A DNA stretch of 64,000 nucleotides from Bordetella parapertussis (GCA_945870575.1 CAMBSK010000001.1:1-64000); one strand, 5' to 3'; positions 32,492 through 42,976 are shown, counted from the stretch's first letter. Notes: generated from the sequence alone by a model not told the origin. Made by a program: numbers and translations.

Positions 32492-34594
32492 ATGAGTGCT
32501 GATTACGCTGTCCACGGCGATGTTGCTGTGATCACTTTGAACAACCCGCCGGTCAACGGTCTGGGACTGTCAACCCGTCAAGCCATTGTTCAAGGCTTGA
32601 GCCAGGCGCAGGCAGATGAAGCGGTGACATCGATTGTGATCACCGGCGCTGGCAAGGCTTTTTCTGGCGGTGCTGACATCAAAGAATTCGGCACGCCCAA
32701 GGCCACCCAGGAACCGCATTTGCTCAGCGTAATAAATGCGATTGAAAACGCCGGCAAACCGGTGGTCGCAGCCATTCATTCTGTGGCCATGGGCGGCGGT
32801 CTTGAGCTCGCCCTGGGTTGCCATTACCGTGTCTGCGCACCGGGCGCTGATATTGCACTGCCTGAAGTCAAACTCGGTTTGATTCCAGGTGCTGGTGGCA
32901 CCCAGCGTTTGCCGCGCGTGATCGGCGTCGAAGCCGCGCTCAATATGATCGTCAGCGGCGAGCCGGTGAAAAGCGAGATGCTGGCCAAACTGCCAGGTCA
33001 GACATTGTTTGATGTGATGACCGCGTCCAAAGACAGTTTGCTGCAAGAAGCGGTTTCTTTTGCCCAATCTGTGGCGGGCAAGTCTCCGCTGCCGCTGATA
33101 CGCAATTTGCCGTGCAAGCACTCGAACGCAGACGCTTTCTTCAAATTCAGTTTGAACATGGTCAACGGCATGACCAAAGGCAAATACCCTGCGCCGTTGA
33201 AATGCGTTGAAGCCGTGCAAAACGCTGTCAAGATGAAATTCGAGCAAGGCATGACAGCCGAACGCGAAATCTTCACCAATCTGATGTGGACGCCCGAGTG
33301 CCGCGCGCTGCGCCATATGTTTGTAGCGCAACGCGCAGCCTCCAAAATTGACGATGTGCCGTCCGACACGCCACAACGAGACATCAATTCGGTGGCCGTC
33401 ATAGGTGCTGGCACCATGGGTGGCGGCATCACCATGAATTTTCTTAACGCCGGTATCCCGGTAAAGATGCTGGAGATGAAGCAGGAAGCGCTCGACAAAG
33501 GCGTAGCCGTATTGCGCGGCAACTACGAAGCGCAAGTGAAAAAAGGCAAGTTGAAAGAAGACAAGTTTAAAGAGCGCATGGCTTTGCTCAGCACCACCTT
33601 GGAATACGAAGAATTGAAAGACGCAGACCTGGTCATAGAAGCTGTGTTTGAAGAGATTGGCGTGAAAGAACAAGTCTTTAAAAAACTGGATGAAGTGATG
33701 AAACCCGGTGCCATACTCGCCTCCAACACCTCCACGCTGGACGTGAATGCGATTGCACATTTCACACAGCGTCCGCAGGACGTGGTCGGCTTGCACTTTT
33801 TCAGTCCGGCGAATGTGATGAAACTGCTGGAAGTTGTGCGCGGTGCTGACACGGCCAAAGACGTGATGGCCACTGTCATGTCGGTTGCCAAGAAAATAAA
33901 AAAGACTGCAGTGGTCTCCGGTGTTTGCGATGGCTTCATCGGCAACCGCATGATCGAACAATACAGCCGTCAGGCCGGGTTCCTCATCGAAGAAGGTTGT
34001 ACACCGCAACAGGTTGACAAAGCCATAGAGAAATTCGGTTTTGCCATGGGCCCGTTTCGCATGAGTGACCTGGCAGGCAACGACATAGGCTGGGCGATAC
34101 GCAAACGCCGTTACCTTGAAAAGCCGGACATGAAATACAGCAAAACCGCTGATTTGTTGTGCGAGATGGGCCGCTTCGGCCAAAAAGCAGGCAAGGGCTG
34201 GTATGACTATCTGCCGGGTAAACGTGATGCGATAGCCTGCAAGGAAGTCGAAGACATGGTGATCGCGCACCGTCAAACGCTCGGCATATCAGCACGCAAA
34301 ATCAGCGACGACGAAATCGTGCAACGCCTGGTGTTTTCGCTGGTCAATGAAGCAGCGCATTTGCTGGAAGAAGGCATTGCAGCGCGCGCCAGCGACATAG
34401 ACATCGTCTACGTCACCGGTTACGGCTTCCCCGTGTACCGCGGCGGCCCCATGATGTACGCCGATCAATTCGGCTTGTTCAACATGGTGCAAGCCATGCA
34501 GCGATTTGCACGTAACCCGCACGACGACGCATCATTTTGGCAACCGGCGCCGCTGCTGGCCCGCCTGGTCGCCGAAGGTAAAAATTTCAACTAA
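32492..34594 (+). CDS. Bifunctional enoyl-CoA hydratase / 3-hydroxyacyl-CoA dehydrogenase
   Basis: Second and third steps of beta-oxidation in one chain, 700 residues from the ATG at 32492 (GAAGGAA upstream). The N-terminal crotonase domain (about 1-190) has the oxyanion loop [13 protein letters not shown] and both catalytic glutamates, E105 (GGGLELALG) and E125 ([14 protein letters not shown]). The NAD-binding 3-hydroxyacyl-CoA dehydrogenase domain begins near 298 ([17 protein letters not shown]) with the catalytic histidine in [12 protein letters not shown] and the GFIGNRM block; a C-terminal dehydrogenase repeat ends with [11 protein letters not shown]. It resembles FadJ/FadB and peroxisomal multifunctional enzymes. 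The thiolase follows 9 bases later. Confidence 0.94.
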   Translation: MSADYAVHGDVAVITLNNPPVNGLGLSTRQAIVQGLSQAQADEAVTSIVITGAGKAFSGGADIKEFGTPKATQEPHLLSVINAIENAGKPVVAAIHSVAMGGGLELALGCHYRVCAPGADIALPEVKLGLIPGAGGTQRLPRVIGVEAALNMIVSGEPVKSEMLAKLPGQTLFDVMTASKDSLLQEAVSFAQSVAGKSPLPLIRNLPCKHSNADAFFKFSLNMVNGMTKGKYPAPLKCVEAVQNAVKMKFEQGMTAEREIFTNLMWTPECRALRHMFVAQRAASKIDDVPSDTPQRDINSVAVIGAGTMGGGITMNFLNAGIPVKMLEMKQEALDKGVAVLRGNYEAQVKKGKLKEDKFKERMALLSTTLEYEELKDADLVIEAVFEEIGVKEQVFKKLDEVMKPGAILASNTSTLDVNAIAHFTQRPQDVVGLHFFSPANVMKLLEVVRGADTAKDVMATVMSVAKKIKKTAVVSGVCDGFIGNRMIEQYSRQAGFLIEEGCTPQQVDKAIEKFGFAMGPFRMSDLAGNDIGWAIRKRRYLEKPDMKYSKTADLLCEMGRFGQKAGKGWYDYLPGKRDAIACKEVEDMVIAHRQTLGISARKISDDEIVQRLVFSLVNEAAHLLEEGIAARASDIDIVYVTGYGFPVYRGGPMMYADQFGLFNMVQAMQRFARNPHDDASFWQPAPLLARLVAEGKNFN

Positions 34595-34603
34595 GGACAC
34601 ACC

Positions 34604-35779
34604 ATGACAAATGCCGTCATTGTTTCAACTGCACGCACGCCGCTGGCTAAAAGCTGGAGAGGCGCATTCAACATGACCCATGGCGCCACACTCGGCGGCC
34701 ACGCGGTCAAGCACGCGATTGCGCGCGCCGGTATTGACGCCGCCGAAGTCGAGGACGTCATCATCGGCTGCGCCAATCCCGAGGGTGCTACCGGCGCCAA
34801 CATCGCGCGCCAGATCGCGCTCATGGCCGATTGCCCCATCACAGTCAGCGGCTTGACCGTCAACCGCTTTTGCTCCTCCGGTTTGCAAACCATTGCGCTG
34901 GCTTCGCAACGCGTGATCTCCGGTGAAGGCGATGTGTTTGTGGCAGGCGGTGTGGAAAGCATTTCTTGCGTGCAGCAGGAAATGAACCAGCACATGTTGT
35001 CGGATCCGGCGTTGATGAAGAAAAAGCCGGAGATTTACTGGAACATGTTGCAAACCGCCGAGCAGGTTGCTAAGCGCTACAACATCAGCCGGGATCGCAT
35101 GGACGAATACGGAGCCGCCAGCCAGCAAAAAGCCTGTGCCGCTCAGACAGCCGGTAAATTCAACGACGAAATCGCAGCCATCACCGTGCAAGCCGGTGTG
35201 GTCGACAAAATCATGGGCATGATGACCAAGGAGGTCACCGTCAGTGTGGATGAAGGCTTGCGCGAAGGCACGACTGTCGAGAGCATCGCCGGCATCAAAC
35301 CTGCGGTACCGGGTGGCGTGATCGCCGCTGGTAACGCCTCGCAGTTTTCCGACGGTGCAGGTGCATGTGTGGTGACCAGCGAAGAATACGCAGCCAAACA
35401 CAACCTCAAACCACTAGGCCGTTTCCTGGGTTTTGCTGTGGCCGGTTGTGAGCCGGATGAAATGGGCATAGGCCCGGTCTACGCCATTCCCAAAGTGTTA
35501 AAGCGCCTGGGGTTGACAGTTGCCGACATTGATTTGTGGGAATTGAACGAAGCTTTTGCGGTGCAAGTGCTGTACTGCCGCGACAAGCTGGGTATTCCGC
35601 CTGAATTGTTGAATGTGAATGGCGGCGCGATTGCTGTCGGTCACCCTTACGGCGTCAGCGGTCAACGCCTGACCGGTCATGCTTTGATCGAAGGCAAGCG
35701 CCGGGGCGCCAAACGCGTTTGCGTCACCATGTGTATTGGTGGCGGCATGGGCGCGGCAGGTGTGTTTGAAGTGCTGTAA
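34604..35779 (+). CDS. Acetyl-CoA acyltransferase (thiolase)
   Basis: Last step of beta-oxidation: thiolytic release of acetyl-CoA. 391 residues, standard length. Catalytic residues: nucleophile C90 (VNRFCSSGL), His in [11 protein letters not shown], and the second Cys in [13 protein letters not shown] at 34604 with AAGGA upstream, directly following the hydratase/dehydrogenase gene as in a fadBA pair. A strong terminator follows, ending the operon. Confidence 0.95.
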   Translation: MTNAVIVSTARTPLAKSWRGAFNMTHGATLGGHAVKHAIARAGIDAAEVEDVIIGCANPEGATGANIARQIALMADCPITVSGLTVNRFCSSGLQTIALASQRVISGEGDVFVAGGVESISCVQQEMNQHMLSDPALMKKKPEIYWNMLQTAEQVAKRYNISRDRMDEYGAASQQKACAAQTAGKFNDEIAAITVQAGVVDKIMGMMTKEVTVSVDEGLREGTTVESIAGIKPAVPGGVIAAGNASQFSDGAGACVVTSEEYAAKHNLKPLGRFLGFAVAGCEPDEMGIGPVYAIPKVLKRLGLTVADIDLWELNEAFAVQVLYCRDKLGIPPELLNVNGGAIAVGHPYGVSGQRLTGHALIEGKRRGAKRVCVTMCIGGGMGAAGVFEVL

Positions 35780-35823
35780 AACAAACGCCGTTTGATTCAC
35801 TGAACAAACAGCGTTTTAACTAC

Positions 35824-35850
35824 AAAAAAACCGGCTTTGCCGGTTTTTTT
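35824..35850. terminator. Bidirectional rho-independent terminator
   Basis: A-run plus CCGGC, loop TTT, GCCGG plus T-run: a 12-base-pair stem between the convergent thiolase and flavin monooxygenase genes. A second short palindrome around the GCCGTTTG repeat precedes it. Confidence 0.92.
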
Positions 35851-35853
35851 GTT

Positions 35854-37332
35854 TCAGGCTTTGTAACGAGCCAGCATTTCGCGGGTCACGTAGCGGTAAT
35901 CCCCCGGGTTGGTCGGCAACAGCCATTGTTTGAACCGGGTCAGTGCATCCATGGGCAGCTTCATGTCTATGAGCAGTTCATCAATATGGTGCAGTGAAAA
36001 CGGAATAATGTTGGTGCCCTTGGAATGTTTGCCTGCGGTGCGCTCGTACATCCAGGCCAGTCTGTCGGTGATAGTCTGGTTTTGCACTTGTTCTGTGGGA
36101 AGTTTCAAGCCGCCCTTGATGGTGTCAATCAGCCACAGCGCGCCTATTTCACAATTGAGTTGGCTGAAGAAGGATGAGTTGTAACCGTTGAAAGCCAGGC
36201 GCGGTACAGCCACCGGTGTCATGGAACGGTAGAGACGGAAATTGCCCTCGCTGTCGGTGATGCGACTCATCAGTGCAGACGATAAAAACGGCACTGTTTG
36301 TTGCCAGCCGGTGCCGCAAACGACAACGTCGGCAGCCACTTTTTCACCAGTGGCAAGTTCGGCAAAACGCCCGTCAGCGCCTGCGGACAAACGCGTGATT
36401 TGCGTGTTTTTATTCACTGTGATTTTTTTCGCCGCCACATTCTCGAAAAATCCATCGGTCACCAAACTGACTGTGCTGCGCGCAATCGTTTCAAACGGCT
36501 GATCGGGCAATAAATCGAGTTGTTTGAGTTTGCACTGCGTGGTGACCACCCATTGCACTTGCGAAATCATGGAATTGCGCATAGGTTTACCTATGCCGTG
36601 CAGGAATTTTTCAAAACCGCTGAGCGTGATGTACTTGAACAAAGCTTCGCCCATGCGGGTCAGCAGCAGGTATTTGTAGTTCAGCACATTCATCAGCATT
36701 TTGGGCACTTTCCAAATCAGTTGCCTGACCACCACCCGGGTAGATGCTGCTTTTTCACACACCGCTTGCGCCACGTCGCAAGACGATTTGCCGTAGCCGA
36801 CCACCAGCACGTGCTTATCGCTGACTGAATCTAAATCGGTCAATTGGCTGGTGTGACAAATGCGACCACCGGCGGCCAGAAACTCTTCCTCACCTTGGTA
36901 ATGAGGCACCGCAGGCTGCGAGAAAATGCCGTTGCACACCACCAGGTAATCAAACGGATGCGTCTGCTCCTGGCCGTTGCTGCGGGTTTTGACCTGCCAG
37001 CTCAGTTGTTGTTCATCGAGTTGCGCGTCAAGCACCTCGGTATTGAGTTCGATCAAGGAATCCAGCTTGAAATGGCTGGCATAGCTGGCCAGGTAGCGCT
37101 GAACCTGTTCGCCGCTTGGCCATTCGGGGTAGTCTGCGGGGTAGGGGTAATCTGACAAAGCATAGGTGTCACGCACATTCTGTGTGGTCAGTCCCGGGTA
37201 ACGTCTGGACGCGCTCCAGACACCGCCTACATCTGCCTCTTTTTCAAACACGCTGACCTGATGGCCAAAAGATTGGAATACCTTGGCGGTGCTCAAACCT
37301 GCAAAACCTGCTCCGATGATGGCGACTTTCAT
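35854..37332 (-). CDS. Flavin-containing monooxygenase (FMO / Baeyer-Villiger-like)
   Basis: FAD- and NADPH-dependent oxygenase, 492 residues. The FAD loop GAGFAG is at residues 7-12 and the NADPH loop VVGYGKSSCD around 180. GGRICHTSQL approximates the FMO fingerprint but not the strict Baeyer-Villiger one, so the reaction (N/S-oxygenation, ketone to ester, or hydroxylation) is open. Two ATGs are possible; 37332 is preferred because GGAG lies 9 bases upstream, whereas for 37338 the same GGAG is only 3 bases away. The upstream SDR stop TAA abuts the first ATG, so the two genes form a pair. An oxygenase beside beta-oxidation genes suggests attack on a ketone or ring before CoA activation. Confidence 0.85.
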   Translation of the reverse strand: MKVAIIGAGFAGLSTAKVFQSFGHQVSVFEKEADVGGVWSASRRYPGLTTQNVRDTYALSDYPYPADYPEWPSGEQVQRYLASYASHFKLDSLIELNTEVLDAQLDEQQLSWQVKTRSNGQEQTHPFDYLVVCNGIFSQPAVPHYQGEEEFLAAGGRICHTSQLTDLDSVSDKHVLVVGYGKSSCDVAQAVCEKAASTRVVVRQLIWKVPKMLMNVLNYKYLLLTRMGEALFKYITLSGFEKFLHGIGKPMRNSMISQVQWVVTTQCKLKQLDLLPDQPFETIARSTVSLVTDGFFENVAAKKITVNKNTQITRLSAGADGRFAELATGEKVAADVVVCGTGWQQTVPFLSSALMSRITDSEGNFRLYRSMTPVAVPRLAFNGYNSSFFSQLNCEIGALWLIDTIKGGLKLPTEQVQNQTITDRLAWMYERTAGKHSKGTNIIPFSLHHIDELLIDMKLPMDALTRFKQWLLPTNPGDYRYVTREMLARYKA

Positions 37333-37338
37333 GTGCAT

Positions 37339-38130
37339 TTACTCCATTAATTTGGGAATGGCCGGAACATAAGATTCCGGGCCCATAGCGCTGTAACCTC
37401 CGTCTACAGCGTAATCGGCACCGGTGACGAAACTGGCGTGGTCGGAACACAAAAACAAAACCACTTGGGCCACCTCATCCGGGTCACCGACGCGGCGGGT
37501 CAAGTGAAACGGCGCAGCGACCGCATCGGTCTTGGCGCGGTTGCCTTCAGTCAACTGGTCCATGATGGCCGACCAGGTCCAGCCCGGCGACACGCTGTTG
37601 ACGCGTATGTTGTCCGGTGCCAGGTCCATGGCCATGTTGCGGGTGAGTTGCACCAAAGCAGCCTTGCCGGTGGGGTAAAGCCATCGCCCGGTTTGCGCCA
37701 CTTTGGATGAGATGCTGGTGAAATTCACCACCGCGCCGCCACCGGCAGCTTTCAAATGCGGCAAGGCGCTTTTCAACAGCATGGCAGCGCTGGCCACGTT
37801 CACGTTGAGTGAGGTCATCCAGTCAGCGCGCGAAGCGTTCAAGCCGTCGTCCACATAACTGCAAGCCAGGTTCACCAGGATATTCACGCTACCGAAGCGT
37901 TTCGCGGTTTCATCCACGCAGATCTGCAACTGTGCGTCATCGGTGATGTCTGTGGCGCTGAACCACACGCCTGCACCGCAGGAATCGGCCAAGGCTTGTC
38001 CGCGCTCACGGTCAATATCGGCGATGGTGACTTTGACACCTTCCGATTGCAACGCTTTGACAACAGCTGCACCTATCAAGGTCGCGCCGCCTGTGACAAT
38101 GGCTGTTTTGCCTGCCAAGCCTTTGAACAT
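37339..38130 (-). CDS. SDR-family oxidoreductase with variant cofactor motif
   Basis: Short-chain dehydrogenase, 263 residues. The catalytic serine (FTSISSK) and YPTGK pair are present. The glycine-rich cofactor loop reads TGGATLIG (13-20), with Leu where the family usually has Gly, and the NNAG block is replaced by NLAC. It still ends with the classical VDGGYS segment, so it is probably an active NAD(P) enzyme acting on an alcohol or ketone. Pairs with the downstream monooxygenase, a common arrangement in which an SDR makes the ketone the oxygenase attacks (inference). Confidence 0.82.
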   Translation of the reverse strand: MFKGLAGKTAIVTGGATLIGAAVVKALQSEGVKVTIADIDRERGQALADSCGAGVWFSATDITDDAQLQICVDETAKRFGSVNILVNLACSYVDDGLNASRADWMTSLNVNVASAAMLLKSALPHLKAAGGGAVVNFTSISSKVAQTGRWLYPTGKAALVQLTRNMAMDLAPDNIRVNSVSPGWTWSAIMDQLTEGNRAKTDAVAAPFHLTRRVGDPDEVAQVVLFLCSDHASFVTGADYAVDGGYSAMGPESYVPAIPKLME

Positions 38131-38351
38131 GGTTTATCCTTTTGAGAAAAATAAAATAAAGTCCAATTCTTGCATAGCCGGTGACAAAATGACTGGGAAT
38201 TGAGCAGTATTGGCATATTAGGTCGTTTAAACAATGCGGGCCGTCATGACAAACCCTTCTTTGGAAAGCCAGCAGCGCAGATCGACACTGTCATTCATGT
38301 GCCAGCATCCAGACTTAAACACAGTTACATTGGCTTTTTAAACATTTACCC

Positions 38352-40166
38352 ATGCAATTACGCCAACAAACTGACTTTCTCTTATACGAATGGCTTCAGA
38401 TAGAGCAACTGAACCAACGTCCCCGTTTCAGCGACCATTCACGCGAAACCTTTGACGCGGTGCTAGGTACCTGTGAACGCATAGCCCGCGAAAAATACGC
38501 GCCGTTCAACCGCATGGTGGATGTGCACGAACCGGTGTTTGATGGCGAGAAAGTCATATTGCCTGCTTGTACCCAAGAGGCTTTGAACGCTTATGCCGCC
38601 AGCGGCATGCTTAGCGCAGCGCAAGATTACGACATCGGCGGCATGCAATTGCCTTACACAGTGGAAGCGGCTGCCAATGCGTTTTTTGCCTGCGCTTCAG
38701 TCAGCATAGGCGCCAGCATGTTGACCGTGGGTAACGCTAATCTGTTGATGGCACACGGCAGCGATCTGCAAAAACAAGTGTTTGCATTGAACGAATTTTC
38801 CGGTCGTTTTGCGGGAACCATGTGTTTGTCCGAGCCGCAAGCGGGTTCATCGCTGTCGGATGTCACTACCCGCGCCACGCCCGATGGCGTTGACCATTTA
38901 GACGACCTGCTTGGGGCGCGCTATCGCCTGCGCGGCAACAAAATGTGGATCTCTACCGGTGACCACGAACTGACCGAAAACATTGTTCATTTGGTGCTGG
39001 CAAAAATTCCCGGCGCAGACGGCAAAACCCTTCCTGGCACCAAAGGTATTTCGTTGTTCATTGTGCCCAAGCATTTGGTCAATGTTGAAGGTAAATTGAC
39101 TGGCGAACGCAACGATGTGGCACTGGCCGGGTTGAACCACAAACTCGGTTGGCGCGGCACCGTGAACACCTTGCTGAATTTCGGCGAAGGCCGCTACCCG
39201 GTGCGCGGCAGTGCAGGTGCCATAGGCTACCTGGTCGGTAAACCGGGTGAAGGCTTGCGGTGCATGTTTCATATGATGAACGAGGCGCGCATAGGCGTGG
39301 GCCTGGCTGCCACCATGCTGGGGCTGGCGGGCTATTACGCTTCGCTGGACTATGCACGCACCCGCACCCAGGGCAGACCGGTCGGGCACGCTGGCAAAGA
39401 CGCGTCTCAGCCGCCTGTGCGTTTGATCGAACACGCCGATATCAAGCGCATGTTGCTGGCGCAAAAAGCCTACGGTGAAGGCGCGCTGGCTCTGGTTTTG
39501 TATTGCGCCCGCTTGGTCGATGAATTGCACACCGGCGAACCTGCGCAAAGACACGAAGCGCAATGGCTGCTGGAAGTACTAACGCCTATCGTGAAAAGCT
39601 GGCCCAGCGAATGGTGTTTAGAGGCCAACAGCCTGGCCATACAAATCCACGGCGGTTATGGCTACACACGCGATTTCCCGGTCGAACAATATTGGCGCGA
39701 CAACCGCTTGAACATGATCCACGAAGGCACACACGGCATACAAGCCATGGATTTGCTGGGTCGCAAAGTGTTGCTGGACAAGGGTTTGGGACTGCAGCTG
39801 TTGGGAAAACGAATACAAGCTACTTGCGAAAGCACTTCGTCGACAGAACAAAAACAACAAGCCACAGCATTGCAAGGCGCATGGGCACAAGTGGTTGAAG
39901 CAACTCACGACGCTTGGGAAGGCAACGACCCGGCTTTGTCGTTGGCCAATGCAGTGCCTTATATGCAAGCCTTTGGTCACACCGTGCTGGCGTGGATTTG
40001 GTTAGACGTGTCGTTGACCAGCCAAGCTGATGACGCCGCCAGTCATGGAAGAAGACAAGCTTGCCAGTATTTTTTCAATTACGAATTACCCAAAATCGAT
40101 GCTTGGCTGAACGTGGTTCAATCACGGGATGCCACTTGCGCCGATATGCCTGAAGACGCTTTTTGA
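38352..40166 (+). CDS. Acyl-CoA dehydrogenase, large (about 600-residue) subtype
   Basis: FAD enzyme for the first beta-oxidation step. 604 residues, longer than the usual 380-400, with an N-terminal extension and a C-terminal helical domain as in the FadE5/DmdC-like subgroup. Seen are the FAD/substrate block MCLSEPQAGSSLSDV, KMWISTGDHE, the IHGGYGYTRDFPVEQYWRD block and the catalytic glutamate in MIHEGTHGIQA. The ATG at 38352 lies in a 221-base divergent space shared with the SDR at 38130; this AT-rich space probably holds both promoters, though I cannot define boxes with confidence. Electrons would go to an electron-transfer flavoprotein not encoded here. Confidence 0.92.
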   Translation: MQLRQQTDFLLYEWLQIEQLNQRPRFSDHSRETFDAVLGTCERIAREKYAPFNRMVDVHEPVFDGEKVILPACTQEALNAYAASGMLSAAQDYDIGGMQLPYTVEAAANAFFACASVSIGASMLTVGNANLLMAHGSDLQKQVFALNEFSGRFAGTMCLSEPQAGSSLSDVTTRATPDGVDHLDDLLGARYRLRGNKMWISTGDHELTENIVHLVLAKIPGADGKTLPGTKGISLFIVPKHLVNVEGKLTGERNDVALAGLNHKLGWRGTVNTLLNFGEGRYPVRGSAGAIGYLVGKPGEGLRCMFHMMNEARIGVGLAATMLGLAGYYASLDYARTRTQGRPVGHAGKDASQPPVRLIEHADIKRMLLAQKAYGEGALALVLYCARLVDELHTGEPAQRHEAQWLLEVLTPIVKSWPSEWCLEANSLAIQIHGGYGYTRDFPVEQYWRDNRLNMIHEGTHGIQAMDLLGRKVLLDKGLGLQLLGKRIQATCESTSSTEQKQQATALQGAWAQVVEATHDAWEGNDPALSLANAVPYMQAFGHTVLAWIWLDVSLTSQADDAASHGRRQACQYFFNYELPKIDAWLNVVQSRDATCADMPEDAF

Positions 40167-40193
40167 TCCCCTTTTTTTGAACGGAAACACACC

Positions 40194-40985
40194 ATGACAC
40201 GCACAGTGAAACAACTTTTTGATTTGACCGGCAAGACCGCTTTGGTCACCGGCGGTTCGCGCGGACTCGGACTGCAACTCGCGCAGTCGCTGGGAGAGGC
40301 GGGCGCGCGCATCATGCTGAGTTCGCGCAAAGCGTCTGACCTGGAAACATCCGCTGCTGAATTGAAAGCCGCCGGCATTGATGTGCAATGGATAGCCGCT
40401 GATTGCGCAGATGAAAAAGACATTCACCGCTTGGCTGCTGAAACACTCAAGGCATTCGGCCATGTTGATATTCTGGTGAACAACGCCGGTGCCGCCTGGG
40501 GCGCACCTGCCGAGGACCACCCGATTGAGGCCTGGGACAAAGTGATGAACTTGAATGTGCGGGGCTATTTCATTCTCAGCCAGTACATAGGCAAGCACAG
40601 CATGATTGCTCGTCACTGTGGCAGCATCATCAATGTGGCGTCCATTGCCGGGCTCGGCGGTAACCCCAGCGGCATGAAAACCCTGGCCTACAACACATCT
40701 AAAGCGGCGGTCATCAATTTCACCCGCGCACTGGCAGGCGAATGGGGCGAACACGGCATACGCGTGAACGCGATTTGCCCCGGTTTTTTCCCCAGCAAAA
40801 TGACCGCCGGTTTGATGAAAAGCCTGGGCGAAGAAGCACTGGCTGCGCACGCTCCGCTGCGCCGCCTCGGCGACGACGAAGACCTCAAAGGCCTGGCCTT
40901 GTTATACGCATCTGATGCAGGCAAACACATCACCGGCCAGTGGCTGGCGGTGGACGGCGGTGTCAGCTGTATATCCGGCGGTTAA
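40194..40985 (+). CDS. SDR-family oxidoreductase
   Basis: Short-chain dehydrogenase/reductase, 263 residues, with canonical TGGSRGLG (19-26), NNAG, YNTSK and the C-terminal VDGG segment. An arginine after the glycine loop region (SSRKASDL) hints at NADP preference. It follows the acyl-CoA dehydrogenase by 27 bases and precedes the MDR reductase; probably part of the same plus-strand operon (38352-43875). Substrate unknown. Confidence 0.85.
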   Translation: MTRTVKQLFDLTGKTALVTGGSRGLGLQLAQSLGEAGARIMLSSRKASDLETSAAELKAAGIDVQWIAADCADEKDIHRLAAETLKAFGHVDILVNNAGAAWGAPAEDHPIEAWDKVMNLNVRGYFILSQYIGKHSMIARHCGSIINVASIAGLGGNPSGMKTLAYNTSKAAVINFTRALAGEWGEHGIRVNAICPGFFPSKMTAGLMKSLGEEALAAHAPLRRLGDDEDLKGLALLYASDAGKHITGQWLAVDGGVSCISGG

Positions 40986-41029
40986 TCCCCATTCATGCCA
41001 CTTTTTCAAAAAACACTTAGGAGATACAC

Positions 41030-42043
41030 ATGCCGCAGAACCTACAAATCCATCTCGTCAGCCGCCCCAAGGGTGAACCTCTGGCCGAGAATTTTCAAGC
41101 GTTGACGCTTGACACGCCGGCCTTACAAGACAACCAGGTGTTAGTCAAACACGAATACCTCAGCCTCGATCCGTACATGCGCGGGCGCATGAACGATGTC
41201 AAAAGCTATACCTTGCCGCAAGCGCTCAACAGCGTGATGATCGGCGGTACCGTCGGCGAAGTAGTGGAGAGCCGCCATCCCGGTTTTGCGGCCGGTGACA
41301 AAGTGGTCGGCATGGGTGGCTGGCAAACCTACAGCGTGGTCGACGCCAACACGCCCGGCATGCTGCGCAAAATAGACACCAAGCATGTGCCTATCAGCCA
41401 TTACCTGGGTGCGGTCGGTATGCCCGGCGTGACCGCTTGGCACGGTTTGGTGCGCATCATCGAACCCAAGGCCGGTCAGACATTGACTGTGAGTGCGGCC
41501 AGCGGCGCGGTCGGCAGCGCATTTGGTGCATTGGCCAAAGCACGCGGTTGTCGCGTCATCGGTATCGCAGGCGGCAAAGACAAATGCGATTACGTCACGA
41601 ATGAACTTGGCTTCGATGCCTGCATAGATTACAAACAGCATGCCGATTATTTGTCGCTGTCCAAAGCCTTGAAAGAAGTCTGCCCCGACGGCATTGACGG
41701 CCATTTTGAAAACGTCGGCGGCATGGTGCTCGACGCTGTCATGTTGCGCATGAACCATTTCAGCAGCATTGCGGTGTGCGGCATGATTTCCGGCTACAAC
41801 GGCAACCCGATTCCCATGACCAACCCTTCATTGATTCTGGTGAATCGCATGAAAGTGCAAGGCTTTATCGTCAGTGAACACCCGGCCGATTGGCCTGTGG
41901 CCTTGAAAGAACTCGGCGAGCTTGTTGGCAGCGGCAAATTCAAACCGCGTGAAACTGTGGCGCACGGATTGGCGAATGCGCCAGAGGCATTTTTCGGTTT
42001 GCTCAAGGGCAAAAATTTCGGTAAGCAAGTCGTCAAGATCTGA
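41030..42043 (+). CDS. NADP-dependent MDR-family oxidoreductase (zinc-independent, CurA/PTGR-like)
   Basis: Medium-chain reductase of the leukotriene B4 dehydrogenase/curcumin reductase branch, acting on conjugated enals or enones. 337 residues. Family blocks: LSLDPYMRGRM (about 46-56), the nucleotide loop SAASGAVGS, and GHFENVGG. Zinc-ligand cysteines of classical alcohol dehydrogenases are absent. TTAGGAG stands before the ATG. It may reduce an unsaturated intermediate in this pathway. Confidence 0.88.
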   Translation: MPQNLQIHLVSRPKGEPLAENFQALTLDTPALQDNQVLVKHEYLSLDPYMRGRMNDVKSYTLPQALNSVMIGGTVGEVVESRHPGFAAGDKVVGMGGWQTYSVVDANTPGMLRKIDTKHVPISHYLGAVGMPGVTAWHGLVRIIEPKAGQTLTVSAASGAVGSAFGALAKARGCRVIGIAGGKDKCDYVTNELGFDACIDYKQHADYLSLSKALKEVCPDGIDGHFENVGGMVLDAVMLRMNHFSSIAVCGMISGYNGNPIPMTNPSLILVNRMKVQGFIVSEHPADWPVALKELGELVGSGKFKPRETVAHGLANAPEAFFGLLKGKNFGKQVVKI

Positions 42044-42049
42044 GCTCAC

Positions 42050-42976
42050 ATGATTCTTCACCATTACCCCACCTCGCCGTTTGCCGAAAAAATCCGGCTC
42101 ATCTTCGGCTACAAAAACATTGCTTGGCAAGGCGTACACATTCCCATGGTCATGCCAAAGCCGGATTTGATACCGCTGACCGGCGGTTACCGCAAGACAC
42201 CGGTGCTGCAAATTGGTGCTGATATTTACTGCGACACCGCTTTGATCTGTGATGTGCTTGAACACATCTCGCCCATACCATCGCTTTACAACGCCGCGCC
42301 TAAAGGACTGGTTCGCAGTCTGGCGCAATGGGCAGACACATTGTTGTTTCCCGTGGCCATGGCCTACAACTTTCAACCCAAAGGTGCGCAACATGTGATG
42401 GCCACCATGCCAGAAGATGTGGTCAAGATGTTTGCCGACGACCGAAAGGCCATGCGCGGCGGCGCTGCCCGCATGCCAGCCGCCGACGCCACCGCCATGT
42501 ACAAAAGCCATTTGCGTCGCATCTCCAGCATGCTGGAAGATCATTTATTTTTACTGGGCGACACACCTTGTCTGGCGGACTTTTCTGTTTACCATTCGGT
42601 TTGGTTCACCTATGCCAAAGTGCCTGTGATTGACAGCATTCTGGATGCCACGCCTTTGGTGCGCGCCTGGGCAACCCGCATGGCTGAGTTCGGTCATGCA
42701 GAGCACGAGACCATCCCGGCAGCCAAGGCGATTGACATTGCCAAAGCAGCACAGCCTGCGCCATTGACGGATGACGTGTTTCAAGACGAACACGGCTTTC
42801 CCCTGGGCACACAGGTCACGGTGGCTGCCGACAGTTTTGGCACCGAACCGACGGCCGGCAAACTCGTTGCCGCCACCCGCACACGATTAACTCTGGAACG
42901 CAATGACCCGCTGACCGGCACGGTACACGTGCACTTTCCGCGCATGGGCTTCATCATGAAAAAGGCAGACGCATGA
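42050..42976 (+). CDS. Glutathione S-transferase family protein with C-terminal extension
   Basis: 308 residues, much longer than a standard GST (about 210-230). Residues 1-75 form a thioredoxin-like GST N-domain (HHYPTSPFAEKIRLIFGYK; RKTPVLQIGADIYCDTALI), 90-210 the helical GST domain (PCLADFSVYHSVWF), and about 225-308 an extra beta-rich tail (FPLGTQVTVAADSFGTEP onward) with no obvious motif. The active serine/cysteine position (SPFAEK) is Ser-like. It begins 6 bases after the MDR gene and overlaps the next SDR as ATGA. Confidence 0.82.
   Translation: MILHHYPTSPFAEKIRLIFGYKNIAWQGVHIPMVMPKPDLIPLTGGYRKTPVLQIGADIYCDTALICDVLEHISPIPSLYNAAPKGLVRSLAQWADTLLFPVAMAYNFQPKGAQHVMATMPEDVVKMFADDRKAMRGGAARMPAADATAMYKSHLRRISSMLEDHLFLLGDTPCLADFSVYHSVWFTYAKVPVIDSILDATPLVRAWATRMAEFGHAEHETIPAAKAIDIAKAAQPAPLTDDVFQDEHGFPLGTQVTVAADSFGTEPTAGKLVAATRTRLTLERNDPLTGTVHVHFPRMGFIMKKADA

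Noticed and set aside
32570..34276. 568-codon open frame on the minus strand opposite the hydratase/dehydrogenase gene
   Set aside because: It lies entirely inside a gene with complete domain motifs, shows no recognisable domain and has His/Phe-heavy composition typical of an antisense shadow.
25636..40166. DMSP demethylation pathway suggested by DmdB-like ligase and DmdC-like acyl-CoA dehydrogenase
   Set aside because: No dmdA, no methylthioacryloyl-CoA hydratase of the DmdD type; the same families occur in general acid catabolism.
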